Shown: piece after piece, positions 35,925 through 44,004 of the stretch | Layout: the number at the start of each line of letters is the position of its first letter | How positions within the stretch are numbered: position 1 is the stretch's first letter | Source of the DNA: Agaribacillus sp965228415 | Lineage (GTDB): Bacteria; Bacteroidota; Bacteroidia; Cytophagales; Cyclobacteriaceae | Direction: 5' to 3' | Assembly (NCBI GenBank): GCA_965228415.1 | Contig: OZ245814.1 | Location: 5,022,001 to 5,086,000, forward strand | Length of the DNA stretch: 64,000 bases | Notes under the pieces: generated by a model | The model's database searches: none | What the model was told of the DNA's origin: nothing | Seen by the model: the letters and a program-made list of their open reading frames with translations, nothing else | Translations under genes and position numbers: made by a program

Positions 35925-36659
35925 TTAAAACAGTGAAAGTTGTTCAGCCGGTTGGCCTGATCGTTTCGTGGTCTTGTTATCGAACTTCACTGGCTTGGGC
36001 TTTGGTGCTTCTGACCAGATTTCAGATTGTTCTTTCTCTATGGGGACAATGCCCAGGCCGTTTCTATTGATGTGCCAGCCGCCGTACCATTCCATAGACA
36101 GACTGTTCATCCAGGCGATTTCCCCTTGCAGCCCATTGAAGAAAAAATTAAGTGTTGCCATTTTGGCGCAGGTATTGTTGTTGTCAGCGGCAAAAAAATA
36201 ATTGCGGTAATATAGCTTTGCTGTGCTTAGAAGCATTCGGCCTGATCCGCAGGCCGGGTCTAAAATTCTGTTTCCTTCGTCTTCAAGATTTCCGAGCTGT
36301 AATTTGGCCATCACCTCACAAACCGGGGCCGGGGTAAAATACTGGCCATTTTGTCCTTTGGTAATGTACTCCATGTAAAAATCGCCGAGAATGTCCGAAT
36401 AAGGATTGTCCCATACATTTAATTTAAGGATGCCCAAAGCGGCTTCGAAGGCTTTCAGATCATCACGTTCATAGGGCTTGATCGTTTCCATGTAGAGGAC
36501 TTCGCTGGCCTCGTCTTTTTCTTGCAGGAGGCTTTGAATATTGGTTCGGTTATAACTGCAAATGCCTATCGTCAGTAGATCGTTAAAGGCTTTTGCGAGG
36601 TCATATTTTCGGCCCAGTGGCGTAAGTGTTTTGGCAAGCTCGTTAAAATGATCCCTCAT
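35925..36659 (-). CDS. N-6 DNA methylase-like protein lacking motif IV, with clamp-binding tail
   Basis: The ATG at 36659 has GGAG 10 bp upstream. The 244-residue protein has HsdM-type signatures: GQYFTPAPVC (105-114) and the SAM-binding motif I LDPACGSGRML (133-143). The catalytic NPPY/F motif expected about 50 residues later is absent; the position reads MNSLSMEW. The last five residues, QLSLF, match the consensus by which proteins bind the DNA polymerase sliding clamp. It may therefore be a SAM-binding replication or modification accessory protein rather than an active adenine methylase. It heads the minus-strand side next to ParB. Confidence 0.75.
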   Translation of the reverse strand: MRDHFNELAKTLTPLGRKYDLAKAFNDLLTIGICSYNRTNIQSLLQEKDEASEVLYMETIKPYERDDLKAFEAALGILKLNVWDNPYSDILGDFYMEYITKGQNGQYFTPAPVCEVMAKLQLGNLEDEGNRILDPACGSGRMLLSTAKLYYRNYFFAADNNNTCAKMATLNFFFNGLQGEIAWMNSLSMEWYGGWHINRNGLGIVPIEKEQSEIWSEAPKPKPVKFDNKTTKRSGQPAEQLSLF

Positions 36660-36749
36660 TGATTGTTACTCCATATAAAATTTGGCTGGTGAATGAAAAA
36701 CAATGGCGTCCGCTGTATAATCAGCGGACGCTATGCGGTTTACGGGGGG

Positions 36750-38597
36750 TTACACCAAGTCAGGTTTATGAACACCGATACGCAAGGGTTCGGGAAGCCA
36801 ATTGCTGTCTTTAAGACGTTTTTCAGCAGCTAAGGCGAGATCGCCTTTTTTAAGCTTTTTGAGGGAGTCTGCCACCGCTAAACCTTTAACTTCTCTAATC
36901 ACATTCAAGATATTGTCCTTGGCGATATGATTAAAATAAAGGCTGGCGTTGGGTTTCCAGTATTGCGTCATATCCAGCTGGAGAAGATCCGCCAGTCCGT
37001 TGATCATGTCTTTCTGGCCTTTAGAAATATACTCTTTGGGATGTTGGATTGCATCTAAAGAGCCTGCAAAGCAAAATGCCAAGAGTTGCATTTTCTGATC
37101 TGTCTTCATGGATGAGACAACATCGTAAGGGCTAGTTTCATCATTGGGTTTAAGGATAGCCGCCCATTTCTCTAAGGTTTTTTCGCGGTTTACAGATGCA
37201 ATGCTGTTTTTCAGATTTTCATCATCACGCGGAAAGCTTGCGGATTGCATATTGAAATGAAAGCATGAAGCGCTACGGCCTAAATAGGCCCGGAATGTTT
37301 CTTTAACCAGCTCAGCAAGCATTAAATCAAAAGCTATCTGGGGCGAATTGGTTAGGGCGTCTTGCAGGGCAAGGGTTTTATGAGCTGTCAGGCGTTCCAG
37401 TAATTTGTCAGAAATGACCTTTTTTGGTTTCGGCTCTTTTTTGTGGTCAATGGTTAAAGCCTGTTTTTCAATAAGGCCGCGGGTGATGGAAATGTCACCG
37501 TGATGATATGATACATAGGCTCCGGCCTTTGCTTTTTGCTCCGGCGTGAAGGCTTCCATTTTTTCTACAAGTTGTTCCTGCCGGGCTTCAAGAGCGTCCA
37601 GTTTTTGATCAAGTTCATCCTGATTTTCTGCATTGCCGTAAATCTCTTCAAGATGTTTGATTTCGCCTTCGATAATTTCAAGCCTTGCCGCATCTTTTTC
37701 GCTTAACGGGACAGGTTCGGGCCAGATGCGGTTATGTTGGTTAATAAACTCGCTTTCATGTTTGGTAGAGACTTCAACGAAAGACCAGCCTTCCGCTTCA
37801 ACGGCTTTGGCCGCTTCGATCATTTTATCAGTGACAAGGCTTTCAACAAGGTCAATGTCGGTGAGGTAAATATCTTCTGAAAATAGATCAGGCTCAAAAT
37901 GACCGCCAGCCTTTTCATAGGCTTCAAGTGTGATGAACTTAATACGCTTGTCTTTGGAACTTATTTTTTGCTCCGTCAGCATGGCCTTGATGTGATGCGC
38001 GTGTTTTTGCCAGCTTTGCAATTGCGCCCATACGGTTTCCTGTTTTTCATGATCGTCGCTTAGGGTAAAGGCTTCAAGATGTTCGAGGGACATTTCGCCT
38101 TTGCGGTATAGCTCCAGAAGCTTTGGTGAAACTTGCGCTAGTTTCAGCCGTTGTTTGACGGTTTTTTCGGAAACACCGAAGCGCGCGGCTATATCGCCAA
38201 CTGAAATATTATTTTGGCTCATGGCAAAGAACGCCTCGAATTGATCTGCGGGATGCATGGTCTGCGCCTGAACATTGGCCGTTAAAGAAAGTTCCTGCGC
38301 AATATTAGGATCAACCTCTTCGCATTTAACCAAATATGTAGATTTTAGAACTTTGTCTTTTACAAGGGCTTTTAGGGCTAAAAGCCTTCTTTGACCGTCC
38401 ACCACATAATACTGGCCTTTTTTATCGGCAGGCCGGACAAGCAGGGGGTGGAGCAGGCCGTAAGCTTCCAGAGAGGCTTTAAGTTCTTTTTGCCTTGCTG
38501 TAACATTGGTTTTGCGTGAATTTTCAGGTGCTACAACAAGCTTGTTTAAGGGGATTTGTTGAAGAGTAGGGTTTTCAATAAGGTTTGCTTGTGACAT
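36750..38597 (-). CDS. plasmid ParB/RepB-like partition protein
   Basis: I start at the ATG at 38597 (MSQANLIENP), 8 bp after AAAGGA; the longer frame to 38627 encodes the leader. The 615-residue protein has a ParB/Srx domain (IPLNKLVVAPENSRKT, VVDGQRRLLALKAL), a central HTH (ISVGDIAARFGVSEKTVKQRLKLA region) and a long C-terminal extension with a coiled coil (about 300-340). This is the plasmid-type ParB seen without an adjacent ParA; no ParA is visible here. It probably binds centromere-like sites or acts in plasmid gene control. Confidence 0.88.
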   Translation of the reverse strand: MSQANLIENPTLQQIPLNKLVVAPENSRKTNVTARQKELKASLEAYGLLHPLLVRPADKKGQYYVVDGQRRLLALKALVKDKVLKSTYLVKCEEVDPNIAQELSLTANVQAQTMHPADQFEAFFAMSQNNISVGDIAARFGVSEKTVKQRLKLAQVSPKLLELYRKGEMSLEHLEAFTLSDDHEKQETVWAQLQSWQKHAHHIKAMLTEQKISSKDKRIKFITLEAYEKAGGHFEPDLFSEDIYLTDIDLVESLVTDKMIEAAKAVEAEGWSFVEVSTKHESEFINQHNRIWPEPVPLSEKDAARLEIIEGEIKHLEEIYGNAENQDELDQKLDALEARQEQLVEKMEAFTPEQKAKAGAYVSYHHGDISITRGLIEKQALTIDHKKEPKPKKVISDKLLERLTAHKTLALQDALTNSPQIAFDLMLAELVKETFRAYLGRSASCFHFNMQSASFPRDDENLKNSIASVNREKTLEKWAAILKPNDETSPYDVVSSMKTDQKMQLLAFCFAGSLDAIQHPKEYISKGQKDMINGLADLLQLDMTQYWKPNASLYFNHIAKDNILNVIREVKGLAVADSLKKLKKGDLALAAEKRLKDSNWLPEPLRIGVHKPDLV

Positions 38598-38679
38598 TGG
38601 TTTTTCCTTTCGGGTTGATGGGCACACAATTGCACCAGCGGATGGCCTAGAGGGGATAACAGGCCACCCTGTGCTGCAA

Positions 38680-39474
38680 TCATGCGGCTTGTTTGGCTTC
38701 TGCCATTCTTTCAGTTAATAGCCACAAGGCCCGGTTTAGTTTTGTGTCGGTATCAACGGATTTAACACCCCGTACACGCTTGCGCTCATTCTTGGCATTA
38801 CGGGCGCGATACCCGCCACGAATGAGATTTTCTTGTACGCAGTTCATAGTTTTCCAAAGGTCGTTTCCTTTATCCGCGAAACGTCTTAATCTAAGCAGCT
38901 CTTGGGGTTCGACTTCCATTTTTGAGCCGCGCAATTCAAAAGCGGATTCTGCATAAATCTCTTGATCGCTTGGGCTTAATTCAATGTTTTTCCATTGCTC
39001 AATTTGATTGAAAGCTTTAGGTGCGTTTTCGACAATCTCGTAAGATGCGTCTATGATATCCTCCAAGAGTTCGTCATGTCCTTTATGCCTGACACGGATT
39101 TCATCAATTTGACCAGATGAAACAATTAAGCCGTTAGAGCAAACCATGCGGAAGATACCGAGCATAAGACGGTATGAGCTTGTGCCATCATGCGAATTGA
39201 GCAAGACAAGTTCGGGTATTTCCTCCCCTGAACGCTCCCCGCCCGTAAAATCATTATGACGAAAGCGCACTACGTGGCGTGCATATTGTTCTCTTTCAAG
39301 GTTTCTTACATTGGTCTGGTTGGCGTTTACAGGTTGAAATCCTTGATCCATCAGACCTTGCAAAATATTAACCGTAGGTACAAAGCGGTATTTATCACTC
39401 ATACCTTCCCACGGCTGGGTGGCAAAAATTGATGGGGCTTTTCTTTCAAGTTGTTCAAAAGATAATGGTTGCAT
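38680..39474 (-). CDS. DUF932 protein
   Basis: I start at the ATG at 39474 (MQPLSFEQLE). The leader ahead of it (GAAAGGAAAAACCA) is almost identical to that before parB. The 264-residue protein matches DUF932, a family common on plasmids and phages (RFVPTVNILQGLMDQGF, ELVLLNSHDGTSSYRLMLGIFRMVCSNGL region, and a closing helical part). Its function is not established; a DNA-transaction role is usually suggested from context. It is in the same minus-strand operon as parB. Confidence 0.88.
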   Translation of the reverse strand: MQPLSFEQLERKAPSIFATQPWEGMSDKYRFVPTVNILQGLMDQGFQPVNANQTNVRNLEREQYARHVVRFRHNDFTGGERSGEEIPELVLLNSHDGTSSYRLMLGIFRMVCSNGLIVSSGQIDEIRVRHKGHDELLEDIIDASYEIVENAPKAFNQIEQWKNIELSPSDQEIYAESAFELRGSKMEVEPQELLRLRRFADKGNDLWKTMNCVQENLIRGGYRARNAKNERKRVRGVKSVDTDTKLNRALWLLTERMAEAKQAA

Positions 39475-39553
39475 TGGTTTTTCCTTTCGGGCTGATGGGC
39501 GCATGATTGCACCATCGAAGCCAGCCGTGTGACTGGCCTCTGTGGTGCAATCG

Positions 39554-39829
39554 TTACTTGCCTTTCTTTTCTTGGTCGTAGTCGATTTCGAAAGATCGAA
39601 TGACGATGCGCCCGTCTATATCCGGCAGAACAGGGGTCACACTGTCTGACCATGAAATGTATGGCCTCCCGCTATCCCTGCCGATTTCATCCCAGCCCAC
39701 AGCCAGTTCAATATTTTTGGTGCTGCGGATTTGCTGGCCGTTTGCCCCGATCTTGTTGTAAGCTTTTTGCTGAACAAGCCGCCACCGGGGGTTTTTACCG
39801 TTGTCTTTGTTTTGTGTGTTGTTGGTCAT
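39554..39829 (-). CDS. DUF736-like small protein, 91 aa
   Basis: The ATG at 39829 follows AAAGGAAAATATC. The small basic N-terminus is followed by ELAVGWDEIGRDSGRPYISW, which resembles the conserved part of DUF736 proteins (a GAAW...GRxYLSV pattern). These small proteins accompany plasmid DNA-processing genes in alphaproteobacteria. The match is loose and from memory. It lies upstream of the DUF932 gene on the same strand and just downstream of a candidate structured RNA. Confidence 0.55.
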   Translation of the reverse strand: MTNNTQNKDNGKNPRWRLVQQKAYNKIGANGQQIRSTKNIELAVGWDEIGRDSGRPYISWSDSVTPVLPDIDGRIVIRSFEIDYDQEKKGK

Positions 39830-39907
39830 GATATTTTCCTTTCTTTAAAATGACCGCAGGGAATGATCTCCCTGTCGCATGAACCCTTGCCCAGCGGCGA
39901 GCGTCAC

Positions 39908-39929
39908 ATAAAAAAACCGCGTTAGCGGT
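39908..39929 (-). terminator. rho-independent terminator downstream of the candidate RNA
   Basis: On the minus strand ACCGC-TAAC-GCGGT (39916-39929) is followed by a run of seven or more T interrupted by one A. It ends the structured region at 39930-40060 and precedes the DUF736-like gene by about 80 bp. Confidence 0.75.
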
Positions 39930-40060
39930 GTGACGGCTCGTTTAAAACTCGTGGATTTGTCAAAAAACTTCTCGGGAGACCGTTAGGCGTTGTTGGCAGC
40001 TTGCCTGCCTTACAATGGCTTGCGGCGGAAGTTATTTGACAAACAGCCTAAGCGTCCACG
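39930..40060 (-). ncRNA. candidate structured small RNA with pseudoknot
   Basis: A long inverted repeat (39956-39971 with 40028-40043, 15 of 16 pairs) is closed by an outer 5-bp stem (39951-39955 with 40055-40059). Inside is a GGCAG-GCAAG-CTGCC hairpin (minus-strand sense). An 8-bp pairing between 39981-39988 and 40046-40054 would form a pseudoknot. A terminator follows on the minus strand, giving an RNA of about 150 nt. It does not match an RNA family I recognise. A replication or transfer origin is the main alternative. Confidence 0.55.
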
Positions 40061-40130
40061 ATTTTGAAGTAAGCTTGGATAATGGGTTCTATGCATCGCA
40101 GGCGATGCATCACGGACGAGTTGTTCGCCT

Positions 40131-41075
40131 TCAGATGAAGGTGAACTCATTTTTTACATGCTGAGTTTTTAAAACATCATTCCAGTCAAAGCCTCGAATA
40201 TCAGGGCTATGCCTTGTTAATACGCCTTCATATCCGGCCTCATTAATGACCCGGCTTAATCTGTTTGTGAGCTTGTCACCGCTTTTATCATTGTCTGTAA
40301 TCAGGGATATTTTTTTGATCCGGAGGAGGTCTGTAATAGCCTTGCGAACAATATCACTCTGTTGCCGCGAAATCCCGCCGCCGGTGGCCACGTAAAAGGC
40401 CGCATTTAATGAATGCAGTATTTGATAGCTGATCGCATCAACAGGGGCTTCCGCGATGATCATGTGATCGTCTTTTTTTCTGATATTCGAGCGCCAAAGC
40501 GTTTTTTCACTTCCTCGGACAAAAAGATATGTGTTTTCATTCCTTAGTTCGAGGCCGCAAACAACGCCCTGCTTGAAGTGAGGAAAGACAGCATTCCTGA
40601 AATGACCCTGAAAGACCCTGCCGTAAAAACGCGGTGATTTTAAAACCTCTTCCGTGATACCTCTGCTCTTAAGCCAGGTGTGGCCTGCCGCATGGCTGCA
40701 ATAGCTGAACAGCCGTTTTATTCGCCGGGGATCAGGTTTTTGTTCGTAGAGCTGCGCCGCATAGCTTCCCGGTTTGGGCCGGTCGATATTGCCGTTAAGC
40801 CAAACATGAAGCCCCCGACCAATTTCATATAGAGATTTACCTGTGCGGTTTTTAACAAAATCAATAATGTTTCCATTGTCGCGATCATCATAGACGGAAA
40901 AGTAAACCCAGACCCCGCCGCGCCTGGATATGATGATCTTATCGGTATGACCCTCACGCATGACAATGGAATTGAGGGTGCTTTTTTTCCGGTCGTTCTC
41001 ATAGCCCATAAAGGCCGCATACTCGGCAAGGTTAATGTCCCGCTTCAAGCAGGCAAAATCGATCCTGCCTCTCAT
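40131..41075 (-). CDS. DUF3991/TOPRIM primase-like protein
   Basis: The 314-residue protein combines an N-terminal DNA-binding region (FVKNRTGKSLYEIGRGL) with a DUF3991-like part (YCSHAAGHTWLKSRGITEEVL) and a C-terminal TOPRIM domain (MIIAEAPVDAISYQIL with the Glu, and SLITDNDKSGDKL with the D-x-D pair). Such proteins are plasmid primase-like or DNA-processing proteins. Its ATG overlaps the stop of radC by an ATGA, so the two are translationally coupled. It lacks the upstream CHC2 zinc finger of DnaG. Confidence 0.85.
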   Translation of the reverse strand: MRGRIDFACLKRDINLAEYAAFMGYENDRKKSTLNSIVMREGHTDKIIISRRGGVWVYFSVYDDRDNGNIIDFVKNRTGKSLYEIGRGLHVWLNGNIDRPKPGSYAAQLYEQKPDPRRIKRLFSYCSHAAGHTWLKSRGITEEVLKSPRFYGRVFQGHFRNAVFPHFKQGVVCGLELRNENTYLFVRGSEKTLWRSNIRKKDDHMIIAEAPVDAISYQILHSLNAAFYVATGGGISRQQSDIVRKAITDLLRIKKISLITDNDKSGDKLTNRLSRVINEAGYEGVLTRHSPDIRGFDWNDVLKTQHVKNEFTFI

Positions 41076-41572
41076 GTTAAACCATGAGGCATATATCCGC
41101 TGGAGTGCATCGAACAGTAATCATCCTGGGTAATGATCAGATGATCTGCCAGCGGGATTTGCAGAGCCTTTCCGGCTGTCATAAGCTCCTTTGTTAATTT
41201 GAGGTCGGCGCTGCTGGGTTCTAAAGTTCCGGATGGATGATTATGCGCCAGGATGATCGCGTGCGCACGGCGCTTTAAGGCGATTGAGAACACCACCCTT
41301 GGATCGATGATCGTTCCTGCAAAGCCGCCTTTGGAAATGTGCGCTATGGACATCAGCTTTAATTGACGATCCAGAAACAGAGCTTTGCATTCTTCCACGA
41401 GGGTGATTTGCGCCATATCCCAGCTTTTACGCAAAATTTCATAGGCGTCTTCGGCGCTTTTTATACTTGGCCGGTCAGCCGCTTTTACCCGGTTCCGGTA
41501 AACAAGCCGGACTTCTTCAAAGTTTGAAGTGAGGCTGCTGGGCAGCGCCGCGTTCGGTTTTACATCAGACAT
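41072..41572 (-). CDS. radC: RadC-like JAB/MPN domain protein
   Basis: The 166-residue protein contains the RadC JAMM metal site HxHx10D as HNHPSGTLEPSSAD and the flanking SIALKRRAHAIILA and ITQDDYCSMHSSGYMP segments. It lacks the N-terminal helix-hairpin-helix domain of chromosomal RadC, as is usual for plasmid and phage copies. The biochemical role of RadC proteins remains uncertain. AGGAG precedes the ATG at 41572. It overlaps the primase-like gene downstream. Confidence 0.9.
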   Translation of the reverse strand: MSDVKPNAALPSSLTSNFEEVRLVYRNRVKAADRPSIKSAEDAYEILRKSWDMAQITLVEECKALFLDRQLKLMSIAHISKGGFAGTIIDPRVVFSIALKRRAHAIILAHNHPSGTLEPSSADLKLTKELMTAGKALQIPLADHLIITQDDYCSMHSSGYMPHGLT

Positions 41573-41636
41573 ATATTTTCTCCTAAAAAAGTAGGGGAAG
41601 CCGCCGGCGCTTCCCCGCTAGGTGCAATTGGTTGCT

Positions 41637-42071
41637 CTATGAAGTGATGACGGGGGCCGGATGATCCTGATTGCCTGCGGCAGCTTTTGCTTTTTTCAAG
41701 GCAACCTTGTAGGCAAAGATGGTTGAGCCTGTTTGCTTGTAGCCTTCGGGGGTGTCGAAAGACTTTGTAATGTCTTCACCCTTCACATATGCCCAATCAC
41801 CTTTTTTAAGGTTTTGGGCTATCGCAAAAGCATCTTTGAGATTGCTTGAAACAAGGGCGTTAAAATAGTTCGTGATGGTTTTTATTTCGCCATCGGAGGT
41901 TTTATATTGCTTGTTGGTCGCAATTCTTATCTTGGCATACCTGCCTTCTGAAACTATTTTAGCATCCCTGACCAGATGGCCTGATTTCATGGTGATGTTT
42001 GTATCGGCAAACAGCTCTTGGCTTTCAGGGCTTTTTTGAGTGGTTTTGGTTTTAGTCTTGGTTTTCGACAT
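41637..42071 (-). CDS. SSB-like single-stranded DNA-binding protein
   Basis: I start at the ATG at 42071 (MSKTKTKTKT), 7 bp after AAAGGA; the longer frame to 42239 is not supported. The 144-residue protein has an OB-fold SSB pattern: GHLVRDAKIVSEGRYAKIRI, TNYFNALVSSNLKDAF and LKKGDWAYVKGE. It lacks the acidic DDDIPF tail of canonical SSB, so it may not recruit host repair proteins. It probably coats single-stranded element DNA during transfer or replication. It is part of the minus-strand plasmid-like operon. Confidence 0.8.
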   Translation of the reverse strand: MSKTKTKTKTTQKSPESQELFADTNITMKSGHLVRDAKIVSEGRYAKIRIATNKQYKTSDGEIKTITNYFNALVSSNLKDAFAIAQNLKKGDWAYVKGEDITKSFDTPEGYKQTGSTIFAYKVALKKAKAAAGNQDHPAPVITS

Positions 42072-42325
42072 GATATTTTCCTTTGTTGTCGGTTGGTTTA
42101 AAAATCTTTTTGGAAAAGGGTTTGTTATGCGCTGGCATGTAATTATGTGCACTTGACATAATCGTTGCCATGTGGGCGAATAGGGCGTGAGCAAGGGAAA
42201 GACCTGGAAAGACTGAGGGGAATCACCCGCTTTGCACAAACGAAGTACGGAAAAGTGGGCACGCGTTTTTTCAGCTTGCTTTAGTCTTGTCCCGCGCGAG
42301 GGGGAACTCCCTAAAGAACTTTTAC

Positions 42326-42688
42326 CTAATGAATACCGCCCCCATCAGGCCGATCACTTTCTTTCCGTGATCGTGTGCCTTGAATGCTGGCGGAAGCCAT
42401 TGAAACAAGATCTATAATGTGAGGTATTTCACCTTTTGTGAGATGATCTAAAAGTTCGTCTGCATATAGGTCTACGGCCTTATGCCAATCAACGAATAAT
42501 TCTCCTGATAAATCCTCTATGGCATCAAAAACCCTGGCAGCATCAGCACAAATTCTGTAGATGGCTGTACCCCTTATATTTTCTTCATTATTGATTGCAT
42601 TATTAATTTGTGCGATCTGGTCAGGGCTTTGACCAAGACCCAACGCGATTTTTGCTGATAATTCTCCGTAGTATAAGCTGTTACTCAT
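42326..42688 (-). CDS. hypothetical protein, 120 aa
   Basis: I start at the ATG at 42688 (MSNSLYYGEL), which follows AAGGAAAAC. It is a mostly helical acidic protein without a signal peptide or recognised domain (SAKIALGLGQSPDQIAQINN; CADAARVFDAIEDL). It heads the SSB-RadC-primase side of the operon, after a 250-bp gap. Its function is unknown. Confidence 0.65.
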   Translation of the reverse strand: MSNSLYYGELSAKIALGLGQSPDQIAQINNAINNEENIRGTAIYRICADAARVFDAIEDLSGELFVDWHKAVDLYADELLDHLTKGEIPHIIDLVSMASASIQGTRSRKESDRPDGGGIH

Positions 42689-42940
42689 TTCGTAGTTTTC
42701 CTTCTTTGGTAAGCGACAAATCATAGGACTTAATTCCTATCTCTTAATATCCAAAGGTTGCTAAAGCATTACTTTTGTATGGTCAATGGAAAAGGAATAT
42801 TTTCCTACTATAGTATGCCTTGCAAGGGTTTATGGGAAGGTTATCGATCAAAATATACAGAGCGGAGGGCATTTACATAGGCATTCTGATCCTGCTTCCA
42901 TGCTGCAATGAGTTAAGGGTGAGATTATGTTAGCGCATCT

Positions 42941-43174
42941 TTAGACTTTAAGCCCTTTTGCAAATTCTTCTAAACTTATGCTGTGGATGTCAAGAATGCG
43001 AAGCAGGCTCGTGATCATGAAGTTATGGCCTTTTTCCAGGCGCCAATATTGTTTTCTCTCAAGCCCGTTATCAACGGCAAACTTTTCATAGCTGGTATAT
43101 CCCGCCTCGACCCTTAATTCTTTTATTCTTTTAGCAATAGCCTCGATGCGGCTTTGATCTTTTTTTGGTGTCAT
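42941..43174 (-). CDS. XRE-family repressor, 77 aa
   Basis: The protein is essentially a single XRE helix-turn-helix: IAKRIKELRVEAGYTSYEKFAVDNGLERKQYWRLE (described only) and a short C-terminal helix. Two strong palindromes (43209-43228 and 43251-43266) lie just upstream, so it probably represses its own transcription and perhaps the divergent gene at 43455. Confidence 0.85.
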   Translation of the reverse strand: MTPKKDQSRIEAIAKRIKELRVEAGYTSYEKFAVDNGLERKQYWRLEKGHNFMITSLLRILDIHSISLEEFAKGLKV

Positions 43175-43208
43175 CGTGCATGAAAATCACCATAGAATTT
43201 TAAAGAAA

Positions 43209-43266
43209 TTACGTCACCGGTGACGTAAATATAAATTTATTTCTTAAATTGCGTCATTGGTGACGT
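43209..43266. promoter_or_regulatory. paired CGTCAccGGTGACG operators
   Basis: A perfect 20-bp palindrome TTACGTCACCGGTGACGTAA occupies 43209-43228. A second, imperfect copy (CGTCATTGGTGACG core) is at 43252-43265, exactly 40 bp away and so on the same face of the helix. They lie between the XRE gene and the divergent exported-protein gene and are most likely binding sites of the XRE repressor. Confidence 0.75.
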
Positions 43267-43454
43267 GTTTGTTGCTTCGAAAACATATTAGAAATACCTA
43301 ATTAATGCATTTTCTGATATAGAAATTGACAAATAACAATGTTTCACCTTTGGATTGAGCTATTAATTAAAATTTTAATATTATGGAATCGTTTGCTTGC
43401 GGGCCACTATCCCAAAGTGGTATCATTTCATCCATAGACACAGGGATTGAAGCC

Positions 43455-43997
43455 ATGAAAAATAAAGGCTTAAAAACAGTAGGACTGGCCATTGCCACCA
43501 CATTCGCCGTGGTGGTCGCCAATAACAATGACGTGCAAGCACAAGCCCTGGCCAGCAACCAAAGCGCCCTGAAATCCAACGCCAAGGAAATCACGATTAA
43601 AAATCCTAAATATAGCGTTGGCATTAAAGATTTAAGGGACGATCCACTCAGGGTAGCGCGGATTAAGGCGGCAGCTTTATCGAAACGTGCCATTGTTGTT
43701 TTCTATATGGGGAATAATGAGGAACTGGCCAACCAAGTAAGGGCTGAGGCAAGTGAAGCTAAGGATGGGGGTGCGCCGGTGCGGGGAATGGTTTTGAGCA
43801 AGCTTGATCCTAAGTTTGAATATGGGAAAAGTGAGAGCTATCTTATTTATGTCGATGGCTTGCCTGTTACAAAACAAATCAACCCAGCCCATTGGCCAGA
43901 TGGTTCAATTAAAGAAGATATAGAATGGGCATCAAAAGAATATTCGGAATATCTACAAGCTTCCGCCAAAACAGCACCCGAACCAGGAAACGAATAA
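43455..43997 (+). CDS. exported protein with Sec signal peptide, 180 aa
   Basis: I start at the ATG at 43455 (MKNKGLKTVG); an upstream in-frame ATG at 43383 would bury the signal peptide. The N-terminus is basic, then hydrophobic (LAIATTFAVVV), with a plausible cleavage site at VQAQA around residue 30. The mature part contains KRAIVVFYMGNNEEL and ESYLIYVDGLPV strands, and conserved-looking tryptophans. It may be a periplasmic protein with a thioredoxin-like or unknown fold. No family was recognised. It is divergent from the XRE repressor. Confidence 0.65.
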   Translation: MKNKGLKTVGLAIATTFAVVVANNNDVQAQALASNQSALKSNAKEITIKNPKYSVGIKDLRDDPLRVARIKAAALSKRAIVVFYMGNNEELANQVRAEASEAKDGGAPVRGMVLSKLDPKFEYGKSESYLIYVDGLPVTKQINPAHWPDGSIKEDIEWASKEYSEYLQASAKTAPEPGNE

Positions 43998-44004
43998 ATC
44001 CCGC

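Noticed and set aside
36750..38597. A complete ParAB partition system
   Set aside because: No ParA-type Walker ATPase is encoded near the ParB-like gene or elsewhere in the window.
42232..42417. Plus-strand 61-codon frame near the SSB-like gene
   Set aside because: It opposes the operon, overlaps the end of the 120-residue gene and has no plausible ribosome-binding site or domain.
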